From NCBI GenBank assembly GCA_012839805.1, contig DUMU01000017.1, positions 1 through 46,160 of the forward strand: a stretch of DNA of 46,160 bases, in the 5' to 3' direction. Under the pieces are notes generated by a model. The model saw only the letters and a program-made list of their open reading frames with translations, made no database searches and was not told the DNA's origin. Position 1 is the stretch's first letter, and each line of letters begins with the position of its first letter. Both the position numbers and the translations under genes were made by a program. The stretch comes from Bacillota bacterium (lineage in GTDB: Bacteria > Bacillota > Limnochordia > Limnochordales > DUMU01). Positions 7,585 through 15,705 of this stretch are shown in pieces.

Positions 7585-8550
7585 CTACGGGTTGCCGGCC
7601 GTGGCCCGGCGACGCCAGGACTGATACTCCTCGTAGAGCCGGACCGAGTCCGGATGGCCCGCGAAAGCCCGGCTACCCGGCCGGTTCATCAGGCCGAGAT
7701 ACTGGTAGCATAGCACCTCTTCCACCTCGGGCGGGATGACGGTGAGCTGTTTTTCCAGACGCTCCCACGGGGCCGGGATGAGGGCACTATCGTATACCGG
7801 ACCTTCGAACTCGAACACCTCCACGTCCATCCACAGTCGTTTTCCGGCTTCCTGATGCACCTTCACCAGCCGTTGGTATATCTCGGGCAGTTCTTCCACC
7901 CGGGTCTTGCGCACTCCCACCTCGTCTTGCCAGGCGAGCCAGTCTACCTCTAGCCCTTTCAGTTGTTGAACGAACCGCTCATCCGGCCGGATGGTGCGTG
8001 TGCCGTAAGGAGCTATGAAGACGGGCTTGCTCGCCGCCTTTCGACACCATTCGCCTAGCTGGTTCGCATACGGCAGGTACTCGGGCGGGAAATGCCCCTG
8101 TACTCCGGCTTCGACCGGTAAATACCAGCCGGCAAAAGAGCGGAAGTGACCGTAACGGTCGGCGAGCTCCTTTGGTATCTCCCGCCGCAGGCGCTCTTCT
8201 TCCGGGCTCTCCGCCCTGGCGGCCCCGGTGTCGTGACCAAAAAACCCGACTCCGAGGTAGACTTCGGCTTGATAGCGTTCGGCGGCGGCCAGCACGGCGG
8301 CGATGGGGTCTTCGGTCACCAGCGGCCATCGCTCGGGGATCAAGCGCGAAGGGTAAAAAGATTGCCCCCGCAGGGCCACCGACATGACGACCAGCCGGAA
8401 CATGCCGGCCTCCACCATCTCGGCTACCTTGGCCTCCCAGTCCGCCGGCGTGAAGCGGGCGGTGGCCTCATTCCAGTAATCACCGTCGTGGACGTTGGGA
8501 TGATGGAAGTCCATCCAGGTACCGCTTATGACCCGTGCTCGACCCGTCAT
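7585..8550 (-). CDS. DUF4434-family TIM-barrel protein (putative glycoside hydrolase)
   Basis: A 321-residue protein without a signal peptide, so probably cytoplasmic. It begins with ISGTWMDFHHPNVHD, the usual opening of DUF4434 proteins, and continues with MVEAGMFRLVVMSVALRG, AEVYLGVGFFGH, FAGWYLPVEAG, VFIAPYGTRT, VDWLAWQDEVGV and KRLWMDVEVFEFE. These are the successive strands of a (beta/alpha)8 barrel with acidic residues at strand ends (E of YLPVE, D and E of WQDEVG, E of DVEVFE). The family is glycosidase-like but its reaction is not established to my knowledge. AAGGAAGG lies six to eight bases before the ATG. It is divergent from the DUF4855 operon and convergent with the zinc-ribbon gene. 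Confidence 0.85.
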   Translation of the reverse strand: MTGRARVISGTWMDFHHPNVHDGDYWNEATARFTPADWEAKVAEMVEAGMFRLVVMSVALRGQSFYPSRLIPERWPLVTEDPIAAVLAAAERYQAEVYLGVGFFGHDTGAARAESPEEERLRREIPKELADRYGHFRSFAGWYLPVEAGVQGHFPPEYLPYANQLGEWCRKAASKPVFIAPYGTRTIRPDERFVQQLKGLEVDWLAWQDEVGVRKTRVEELPEIYQRLVKVHQEAGKRLWMDVEVFEFEGPVYDSALIPAPWERLEKQLTVIPPEVEEVLCYQYLGLMNRPGSRAFAGHPDSVRLYEEYQSWRRRATAGNP

Positions 8551-8721
8551 AAAGATCCTTCCTTCCTACTCTTGCGCTTCCTGTTACAAGTGCTGAAGGA
8601 ACTTCGGTGGTTACGGGGAATATCCTTCCCGCTACGGTGGCCCCGCCCTGACCCGGGAAGATTAGGACGGCCTGGATGGGCTTGGACGGACCGGAGGCAG
8701 GCAGGCGAGGAGGCTTCGAAG

Positions 8722-9951
8722 ATGACTAGGCAGGCAAAAAGAGCGGTCCTGATAAGAAGGGGCGTGATCCTATTGGCGGCCTCTATAATCGGGGGGTTGG
8801 GGAGCGGTGCCGGAGCTGCAGAGCCCGGGTACTTCCCTCCTGGTACCCCTGCCTCCCGGGGAGCGGCCAATATCATTTTGATCTACACCGGCTACTACGC
8901 GAGCGGCGCCGGCAACTGGGACGTGGTGGACGCTCTCCCCTACGTGGCCTACGGGCGCCGGCCGGTCGACGAAGAGACCGGTCGCCTGCAGCCCCAGGCC
9001 GAGTGGGTGGACTGGTTCTTTGACACCTATCTTTTCCTGGGACTGCAGGCCCCCTCCGGTCGTGCCTTCGATTCACCGGCGCGGGCGACCCCGGCCCGCC
9101 AGGAGGATTGGCAGTGGTATATTGACCATCTCTTTGCCGACGGGAAACAACTGGATGCCTTCGAGCAGGCGGTGGCCCTGGCCAAGACCCGGGGACTTGG
9201 GCCGCCCGATTACCGTGGCAAGGTGATCATCATGATCCCGAACCCCATCACCACCCAGCGAGACTTCGGGGACGTAGACGGTGACGGTCGCTCGGAGAAC
9301 TTCAGCATGGTAGGCCAGACGGCCGAAGCGGCGGCCGAGGCCAGAGTAAAGGCGGTGCGCTGGTACCTGGGTCAAGTGCTGGAGCGCTGGCGGGCCAAGG
9401 CCTATCAGCATCTTGAACTCATCGGTTTTTACTGGGTGGAGGAGCAAGTTCATATGGGGGTGGCCAGCGAGTGGATCACGTTGCGGAAGGTAGCGGCCGA
9501 CCTCCATGAGCAGGGGTATCTCCTTTTCTGGATTCCGTGGTTCAACGCCCCCGGGGTGAAAAGCTGGCAGCGCTGGGGGTTCGACGTGGTGATCCACCAG
9601 CCAAACTACATGTTCAACCCGGCCATTCCCCGGGAGAGACTGAAAGAGGCGGCCGAGATCTCCCAAACTTACGGGTTGGGGGTGGAGATCGAGGCGGACA
9701 GCTCCATACTCAACCTGCCGGAGGGTCGTGAGCGTTACCGTGATTACCTGCGGGCGGGCGTGGAGTACGGTTACATGAAGGGGGCGATCAAGGCCTACTA
9801 CCAGGATGCCAAGGCCCTCTGGTCGGCGTTCTCCCATTGGAACCCCGACGTCCGGCAGGTCTACGACGATACGTACGCTTTCGTCAAAGGCGTTTTTAGT
9901 GAGGGGCTTTCAAGCTCCAGGGGAACGAGCGGGGACGGTCATGGAGAATGA
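8722..9951 (+). CDS. DUF4855 family protein, secreted (copy 1)
   Basis: This 409-residue protein is a complete, single-domain DUF4855 protein, a family of unknown function probably built on a TIM barrel. ATG 8722 is preceded by GAGGAGG eight bases upstream and starts a Sec-type signal (IRRGVILLAASIIGGLGSG, cleavage near AGAAE). Family motifs in order: NIILIYTGYY, LPYVAYGRRP, DWFFDTYLFLGLQAPSGRAF, DWQWYIDHLF, KVIIMIPNP, RWYLGQVLERW, ELIGFYWVEEQVH (about 233-244), WIPWFNAPG, GFDVVIHQPNYMF, GVEIEAD (about 321-327) and a final TYAFVKGVF. The Glu of GFYWxxE and those of GVEIE are also present in the other two copies here. Its stop overlaps the next gene by four bases (ATGA), so the three genes 8722-12118 form an operon. 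Confidence 0.9.
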   Translation: MTRQAKRAVLIRRGVILLAASIIGGLGSGAGAAEPGYFPPGTPASRGAANIILIYTGYYASGAGNWDVVDALPYVAYGRRPVDEETGRLQPQAEWVDWFFDTYLFLGLQAPSGRAFDSPARATPARQEDWQWYIDHLFADGKQLDAFEQAVALAKTRGLGPPDYRGKVIIMIPNPITTQRDFGDVDGDGRSENFSMVGQTAEAAAEARVKAVRWYLGQVLERWRAKAYQHLELIGFYWVEEQVHMGVASEWITLRKVAADLHEQGYLLFWIPWFNAPGVKSWQRWGFDVVIHQPNYMFNPAIPRERLKEAAEISQTYGLGVEIEADSSILNLPEGRERYRDYLRAGVEYGYMKGAIKAYYQDAKALWSAFSHWNPDVRQVYDDTYAFVKGVFSEGLSSSRGTSGDGHGE

Positions 9952-10796
9952 CGGGCGACGGCCGGGAGGTGTCCGGGGCGGAGCCGCAAGTGCTGCTGAA
10001 GCTGCGCCTGATGACCTGGAACATCCATGAGGGGATCGGTGAGGACGGGCGCTACGACCTGAACCGGCTGGCCCGGGTAATCCGGCTGGCCGCGCCGGAT
10101 CTGGTTGCCCTGCAGGAGGTGGGCCGCCGCTGGTCGGCGGCAAGCCGGTACGACGACCAGCTGCTCCGGCTTTCGGAAGAGCTGGGCTACCATCCCTTTT
10201 TCGCCCCCATCGTGGACGAGGGAACGCGGCAGTACGGTTGCGGCCTCTTGTCCCGGTGGGCCTGGCGGGCGGTCAAGGATCACGGTCTCATCCGTATCGG
10301 AACCTTCGATCCGGAAAAGCGGGTGCGGCATCTACCGGGCTTTCCCCAGGGGACGGTGGTGCCGGGCGGAGAGGCCGCACAGGGACAGGCACCGGCGGTG
10401 CACCTTTTCGACACGCACCTTTATTGGCGTGACGCGGGCATAAGAGAGAGGGAGGCCGAAGAGATGGTAGCGATCATGCGCCCGCTCCTGGAAGCGGGGG
10501 AGCTCGTCCTCCTGGCGGGTGACTTGAATGCGGAGCGGGACGACCCCGAACTCGCCCCCCTCGCCCGGCTTACCGCCGCCGGTATCCTGAGGGATGTTGG
10601 CCCCCAGGAGGCCACTTATCCGGCCCGAGATCCCCAAAAAAGGATCGACCTCGTGCTGGCCGGGCCGGGTTGGATAGTACAGGAGGCTCGGGTCTGGCCT
10701 GAACCGTTGGCTTCCGACCACCGGCCGGTCGTGGTCGATCTGTTGGCAGTGATGGCAGCCCGGAGCGGAGAGAGGCTGCCGTCCCGCCCTGCTTGA
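9948..10796 (+). CDS. Endonuclease/exonuclease/phosphatase (EEP) superfamily hydrolase
   Basis: A 282-residue protein with the full set of EEP-fold catalytic motifs: MTWNIHEG (Asn), LVALQEVG (Glu, metal ligand), LFDTHLYW (His), LLAGDLNAERDD (Asp and Asn) and LASDHRPVVVDL (Asp-His). The fold cleaves phosphoester bonds in DNA, RNA, phosphoinositides or sphingomyelin. The substrate here is unknown, and the length fits the shorter metal-dependent hydrolases rather than full ExoIII. There is no signal peptide. It overlaps the DUF4855 gene by four bases, which implies translational coupling and a shared pathway. Confidence 0.88.
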   Translation: MTGDGREVSGAEPQVLLKLRLMTWNIHEGIGEDGRYDLNRLARVIRLAAPDLVALQEVGRRWSAASRYDDQLLRLSEELGYHPFFAPIVDEGTRQYGCGLLSRWAWRAVKDHGLIRIGTFDPEKRVRHLPGFPQGTVVPGGEAAQGQAPAVHLFDTHLYWRDAGIREREAEEMVAIMRPLLEAGELVLLAGDLNAERDDPELAPLARLTAAGILRDVGPQEATYPARDPQKRIDLVLAGPGWIVQEARVWPEPLASDHRPVVVDLLAVMAARSGERLPSRPA

Positions 10797-10801
10797 ACTC
10801 T

Positions 10802-12118
10802 ATGCTTGAACTCTATCTCCTCGAAACCAGTGCCGAACTCCCGGGCCTGCAGAGCCTGGCGGAGGAGGCCGGTTGGCGACTGACTCCTCTGGCCCGCCCC
10901 ACCGCTTCCGCCGGTGTCGCGAGCACTACGAGCGCCGGCGAGGAGTATTCGCCCGACTTCGTCTTCCTCGAGGCCGAGGTGGCTACGGGCAAGCCCCCGC
11001 GGACCATCGGCCGGTTGCTGGCCCTGGATCCCAACCTCCGCTACTGGGGGTTTCTACCGGCCGAGGGGTCTAACGCCCGTGGAGAACTCTCTCTTGCCGT
11101 GGAGCAGGCTGCCGGTCTCGACCGGGTATGGTTACCCCCGTCTTTTCTGGCCCGGGCATGGGAGTCCCTGGTATCGGTATCTTCGCTACGGTTTCCCTTT
11201 TCGCAGTTCACCTACACCTGGGAAAGGCAGGGTTGGAAAAGTTCGGAGCCGGGATGGCCCGGGCCAATCCCTGAGACGGGCGTACCGGCCGTTCCCCCCG
11301 AGCTCCAGGCGACAGGAGCCGGTGACACCCGGCTGGTGTGGCAGGAAGAGAGCCGGCGCGTGCGTGAGGCGGGAGGGCCGCTACGGGCCGATTGGCCGGT
11401 CCCGGCTGCCCTGGCCGCGTTTTCCGTTTGGGGAGAGAAGGGTGTCATCCAGCTGACCCAATCAGGCTACCTCCGTGCCAGCGGCCCGAGTTACCTGCCC
11501 GAGGTTTCGTTCCTGATCCGGGCACACTCCGCTCTGACCCGGCTCTTCGAGTGGCTTCTCCACAAGGCCGGCTCTCGGAACAGGTCAGCGGCGAGAACCC
11601 GGGAGGGGGAAGCGGCCGTTGGTGCCCAGCAAGAGGAAAACCGAAGCCGGGAGAACTCCCCTCATACTGCCTCTGCCCAACCGAATGCTCCCGCCCAACC
11701 GGACGACGAGGAGGAGATCGAAGGGATCGGAGAGGTGCGGCGACGGGGTTTGCCGCTCACTATTCTCTTTTCTGAACCGCCAGCCGGCGAGGTGCTCACT
11801 GCGTGGCTTGCCCGTCTTTCCGAGGGCGGGGGTGCCCTGCGATTGTGGGGGCGGGGACGCCGGGTGGCCGGAGAACGCTTTCAGATCCGGGCTCTCGATC
11901 TTCATCTGCGCCGTGAGGTCGAGATCGAGCTTTCGTCCCGGCAAGTGGTGCTGGTCTGGCCTCCCGGGGCATGCGGCAATAGCCTCCTGAGAGTGGCCAC
12001 GCAGGTGGTTCACCAGATCGACCCACTGGCGAGGGTTTTCGTGGGGGACCGGCGGTATGAAGAGTGGCTGAAGGAAGCGTGGGCTGCCGCTACTACCTCG
12101 TGGCCCGGCCCCCCGTAG
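10802..12118 (+). CDS. Unknown protein with disordered middle linker (third gene of DUF4855 operon)
   Basis: I do not recognise a family. The frame begins at TTG 10793, overlapping the EEP stop; ATG 10802 (MLELYLLETSAELPGL) is a reasonable start, but neither has a clear ribosome site. The first 130 residues look like an alpha/beta domain, with PDFVFLEAEVATG and a response-regulator-like alternation, though no convincing phosphoacceptor pocket. A middle stretch (about 260-310) is rich in Glu, Ser, Asn, Ala and Pro and probably disordered, ending in an acidic run DDEEEIEGIGEV. The last 120 residues form a second compact domain (LPLTILFSEPPAG, VVLVWPPGACGNSLLRVATQ). No signal peptide or membrane segment. 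Position suggests a role with the DUF4855 and EEP proteins. Confidence 0.7.
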   Translation: MLELYLLETSAELPGLQSLAEEAGWRLTPLARPTASAGVASTTSAGEEYSPDFVFLEAEVATGKPPRTIGRLLALDPNLRYWGFLPAEGSNARGELSLAVEQAAGLDRVWLPPSFLARAWESLVSVSSLRFPFSQFTYTWERQGWKSSEPGWPGPIPETGVPAVPPELQATGAGDTRLVWQEESRRVREAGGPLRADWPVPAALAAFSVWGEKGVIQLTQSGYLRASGPSYLPEVSFLIRAHSALTRLFEWLLHKAGSRNRSAARTREGEAAVGAQQEENRSRENSPHTASAQPNAPAQPDDEEEIEGIGEVRRRGLPLTILFSEPPAGEVLTAWLARLSEGGGALRLWGRGRRVAGERFQIRALDLHLRREVEIELSSRQVVLVWPPGACGNSLLRVATQVVHQIDPLARVFVGDRRYEEWLKEAWAAATTSWPGPP

Positions 12119-12141
12119 TTGGCACAGTCCTGCGTAGCCCA

Positions 12142-14262
12142 TTAACGGCAAAACCGGATATTCGCCAGCTCGAGGCTGGCCGTCTCCAGCGAGCTGGTCT
12201 CGCCTCCGGTCAAGCTTGCCGGGGAGGAAAAGGTGAGCGTGATGCGTACGATCCGGTCGAGCGCTACTCCGCCGGGCGCGCCCGTTCCCAGCGCATCCAC
12301 GTGTTCTCGCCCTTCGGCCGCCGCCGCGAGGGGAAGTACGAGCGTCTGCCACCCGGCGGGCGGTATGGGGATGGGGTAGGACCGGGTGTAGAGGTTGCCA
12401 TCCCCATCGAGGAGCGTGAGGAGGAGCAACGCCCGGACCGGTCCGGCGGCCGCAGGGGCCTCGCCCACGACCCCGGTTGGTACCGGGCTGCCCGGGGCGG
12501 CAAGGATCCCGGGCGGTATCTCCAGCTTCACGTCGAGGGCGAGGGCGGTAAACGAGGCTTTGCCGGGTTCGGCACCTGCGCCGGCTGCAACGTCCAGCTC
12601 CTTGTCGCCCAGGTCGAAGAAGATACTTCGAACGGCGCCCGGCCCGGCGCGAGGGGAAAGTACGAGAACTCCCTGACGTTCCCGATCCAGCTCCGGTTTC
12701 CACCCCAAAGCGGTTACCCCCGCCGGCGCCGTGTCATCATCACGCGGGGCATCATGCCAGTTGAAGACGGGAACGAAGAGCTGGTTGGCAGCCACCACCA
12801 GGCTTACCGTCGTGATGCGAGAGCCGCGAGTGCCGTCCGGACCCGGGGCTTCCAGCGATACTACCTGTACGAACCCATCATCACCGGGCTTGGATACGAG
12901 GAGGTCGGTGCGCTTACGGTAGATCCCCGGCAGGTGGAAGCGACCGTCGGCACCGGTGAAGGTAACCACCTCTCCGGCCTGGATTCGCGCTCCGGCGACG
13001 GGGCTGCCTTTTTCATCGACCACCGTACCTGAAATATGCCAGGCGGCGGCCGTCGGCTCGGGGTAAGTACCCTTGGCGAAGGCGTAAACGTCATCGTAGA
13101 TACGTCGCAGCTCGCCTCCGGCGGCATAAAGCTGCGCCAGCATGCAAACGTCCTGGTAATACGCGATCAAAGCATCGCGCACGAACCCGTATTCTACCCC
13201 GGCATTTAGATAGTCGTAGAGCTTCCGTGCCCCCTGCGGTTGCTTGACCCGGCCGTCCAGCTCGATCTCTATCCCCATGCGAGCTGTTCGGGCACGGTCC
13301 ACCGCTGCTTTGATCAAGCCCGGCTGGTCCTGGAACATGTGATTAGGTTGGGTGACGGCCCAGTCAAAACCGTAGGACCTCCAGGAAGTGGCAAGATACG
13401 CTCCGGACCAGGGAATCCAGCCCAGTTTCAGCCCTTTTTGATGAACGTAATCCGCCGTTCCCCTTACCAGCGTGCCTTCTCCGGGCACCTCCGGGTTGAC
13501 GTGCTCCTGCATCCAGTAGAAGCCGGCCAGGCGTAAATGCGCGAGTTCGGTCCGCCTCGCCTCCCAGCGGCGCAGCACCTCGTCAACATACCACCGGACG
13601 GCTTCCAGCCGGTTGGCGACGGGAAGGAGTGACTTCCCGCCGCCATCTCCCACCGGTGAACCGAAGTCCGTCACTTTGTAGCTCGGGTACGGGATCATTA
13701 TGTAGACGTTGACCGCAAGATCCGGGCGGGCCAATGCCTCGGCCACCCGGGCCGTCGCTTCCTCTAAAGCGGCCAGCTGCTTACCCGGGGCGAAGAGCCG
13801 GTCTATGTACCACTGCCAGTCGTACCACAGGCTGGCGCGGTCCTGGCCGTACTCGCCGCCGAAGTGCCGCCCCCGGGGGCTAACGGTGCCAAGGAAGATG
13901 AAGGTGTCGAAGAAGGTGTCGTCAGGCTCTCCGCTCGCATCCAGGTGTGCCACGTAAGGCAAGAAGTCCCCGGGTAGCCAATCACCGTCGTCTTCCCGCA
14001 CCGTACCGCTATCTGCCCCATCGTGGTTAAGGCCGGCAAGACCAGACTGGCCAGGAGGGTAGTAGCCTGAATAGACGAGGAGCGCGTCCGCCGGCCAGCC
14101 TTCCTCGACCGGACCGGCCGGAAAGTATGGCCGGCTCAGGCTCGTTCTTGGGCTCGTTGCCGCAGCCAGTACCTTCTCCGGCAATGGTAATCCCTCCCCG
14201 GCGGCCAGTGCCAGCAGCCATCCGCAGATAGCGACGGAGACCAGCGGCTTGAAATGGTACAT
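12142..14262 (-). CDS. DUF4855 family protein with carboxypeptidase-regulatory-like and C-terminal beta domain (copy 2)
   Basis: A 706-residue secreted protein. The N terminus carries a signal peptide (VSVAICGWLLALAAG). The DUF4855 domain covers about residues 50-410: ALLVYSGYYPP, DFLPYVAHLD, TFFDTFIFLG, DWQWYIDRLF, VYIMIPYP, LAGFYWMQEHVN, WIPWSGAY, GFDWAVTQPNHMF, GIEIELDG and DDVYAFAKGTYPE. Then comes a beta-sandwich of the CarboxypepD_reg type (about 420-490; ISGTVVDEKGSPVAGARI, GADGRFHLPGI), usually a surface or adhesion module. The last 200 residues are a jelly-roll-like region reminiscent of carbohydrate-binding domains (KLEIPPG, WQTLVLPL, IVRITLTF). GGGGG lies eight bases before the ATG. 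It starts 21 bases after the solute-binding protein gene, so the two are cotranscribed. Confidence 0.88.
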   Translation of the reverse strand: MYHFKPLVSVAICGWLLALAAGEGLPLPEKVLAAATSPRTSLSRPYFPAGPVEEGWPADALLVYSGYYPPGQSGLAGLNHDGADSGTVREDDGDWLPGDFLPYVAHLDASGEPDDTFFDTFIFLGTVSPRGRHFGGEYGQDRASLWYDWQWYIDRLFAPGKQLAALEEATARVAEALARPDLAVNVYIMIPYPSYKVTDFGSPVGDGGGKSLLPVANRLEAVRWYVDEVLRRWEARRTELAHLRLAGFYWMQEHVNPEVPGEGTLVRGTADYVHQKGLKLGWIPWSGAYLATSWRSYGFDWAVTQPNHMFQDQPGLIKAAVDRARTARMGIEIELDGRVKQPQGARKLYDYLNAGVEYGFVRDALIAYYQDVCMLAQLYAAGGELRRIYDDVYAFAKGTYPEPTAAAWHISGTVVDEKGSPVAGARIQAGEVVTFTGADGRFHLPGIYRKRTDLLVSKPGDDGFVQVVSLEAPGPDGTRGSRITTVSLVVAANQLFVPVFNWHDAPRDDDTAPAGVTALGWKPELDRERQGVLVLSPRAGPGAVRSIFFDLGDKELDVAAGAGAEPGKASFTALALDVKLEIPPGILAAPGSPVPTGVVGEAPAAAGPVRALLLLTLLDGDGNLYTRSYPIPIPPAGWQTLVLPLAAAAEGREHVDALGTGAPGGVALDRIVRITLTFSSPASLTGGETSSLETASLELANIRFCR

Positions 14263-14283
14263 GACCGATGCCCCCTACCCGGT

Positions 14284-15588
14284 CTATTTCTTCTTCCGGG
14301 TCATAATAGCCTCCCACTGCTCCTGAACTTTGCGCACAAACTGTGCTGCTCCCACCCGTCCGCTGCTCCACTCGGGAACCAGGCTGAAGAACGCGTTGAC
14401 CAGGTCCTGGTGCTCGGGGATGGGGAGTTCGAGGAAAGTGTGGTCGAGTTCGGCCGGGATCAGCCCGACCGGCAGCTGCCGTCCGGGAACGCCAAAGGCT
14501 TTGAGGTAGTTGCTCGGTTCAAGGGCGGCCCGCCGGTTCGCCGGCACGGCGGCAAAGCCGGTTTGGACCAGGAAAGACTGGCCCTCGTAACTGGTGGCGA
14601 ATTTGAGGAACTCCCAAGCTTCCTCGGGATGGAACGCATTGGCAGGGATGGCATAGCCACCGAAAGCGATAACGGTTGCTTTCCGGCGCCCGGCCGGCAG
14701 GGGTGCGATGCCCCACTCAAACGATTTGATAGACCGAAGAGTGGTGGAGATCATCCATGCGCCTTGATGAAGAAGCGGTAGGTCGCCGGCCATGAAACGC
14801 TCATAGCTCGGCTTCCGAGCGTCCTCCGGCCCGGGCATCATGGCTTTCGTTTCGAACATGAGCCGCTCGAGGAACTGAAAAGCTTCTACCGCACCGGGAT
14901 TGTCGAAGGCCGGCTTTCCATCTGAACTCAGAACCATCCCGTTAGCCTGGAAGATGAAAGGGAACAAGGTGTGGGTCCAAAAAGGCATGCCGAAGCCGTA
15001 ACGGGAAACCCGGCCGTCCTTGTCCCAGACCGTGGTTTTGCGGGCGGCGACGGCCAGTTTGTCCCACGTCCAGTTCATATCGGGGAGCTCCAGCCCGGCT
15101 TTCTCCAAGAGATCGGCATTGTAATACTGGATTATCGGGGCACAGTCATTGGGCATACCAAAGAGTTTGCCTTGGTAGGAATAGGCGTCCAACAGAATTG
15201 GGAAATACTGGCCCAAGTCCCATTTGTCGCGTCGAATGTATGGTGTCAGGTCGAGAAGCATGCCGCGGGCGGCCATGGATTGGAGTGATTCACCGATCCA
15301 GAAGAGATCGGGGGGATCGCCGGCGGCAATATGGGTAATTACCGCCGAGTCGTAACAGTAAGGGACGAATTTAACCTCGATGTTCGGATGCCGGCGTTCG
15401 AATTCATCGGCCAGGGCTCGCTTCGACTCGTAACTCGGCCCTCGGAACTCAACGAACTCGGCAATGGTGATGGTAACCTTCTTCTCTGCAGCGGCGACTT
15501 TACTCTCCACGCCGTATAACCCTACCAGACCCATGACTCCCACTAAGGCGCCCAGAACGGCTTTTGCCAGTCGACATGTGAGATTCAT
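14284..15588 (-). CDS. ABC transporter family 1 extracellular solute-binding protein (sugar type)
   Basis: A 434-residue periplasmic binding protein of the maltose/oligosaccharide group (SBP_bac_1). Signs are ITIAEFVEFRGPSYESKRAL, DEFERRHPNIEVKFVPY, IAAGDPPDLFWIGE, GMLLDLTPYI, LFGMPNDCAPIIQYYN and the C-terminal AFGGYAIPANAFHPEEAWEF. The signal peptide (AVLGALVGVMGLVGLYGV, then KVAAAEKK) has no lipobox Cys, so the protein appears to be released rather than lipid-anchored. It would deliver a sugar or oligosaccharide to an ABC importer, but no permease or ATPase for it lies in the window. It sits between two DUF4855 genes on the same strand, which suggests it binds their product. A run of six G lies seven bases before the ATG. 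Confidence 0.92.
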   Translation of the reverse strand: MNLTCRLAKAVLGALVGVMGLVGLYGVESKVAAAEKKVTITIAEFVEFRGPSYESKRALADEFERRHPNIEVKFVPYCYDSAVITHIAAGDPPDLFWIGESLQSMAARGMLLDLTPYIRRDKWDLGQYFPILLDAYSYQGKLFGMPNDCAPIIQYYNADLLEKAGLELPDMNWTWDKLAVAARKTTVWDKDGRVSRYGFGMPFWTHTLFPFIFQANGMVLSSDGKPAFDNPGAVEAFQFLERLMFETKAMMPGPEDARKPSYERFMAGDLPLLHQGAWMISTTLRSIKSFEWGIAPLPAGRRKATVIAFGGYAIPANAFHPEEAWEFLKFATSYEGQSFLVQTGFAAVPANRRAALEPSNYLKAFGVPGRQLPVGLIPAELDHTFLELPIPEHQDLVNAFFSLVPEWSSGRVGAAQFVRKVQEQWEAIMTRKKK

Positions 15589-15705
15589 CGTTATGCCCCC
15601 CTATTCGTTGGCCTGTCGTTATCCTGTACTGTCTTGCTGATGCCCATCATAATTGCAGGAACTGGCAAATACTTGGCTAACCCGCGGCACGATCGCCTCC
15701 TCTTT

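Noticed and set aside
8146-8721. Upstream extension of the DUF4855 copy 1 frame
   Set aside because: It runs antisense through the DUF4434 gene; the ATG at 8722 has a good ribosome site and starts a signal peptide.
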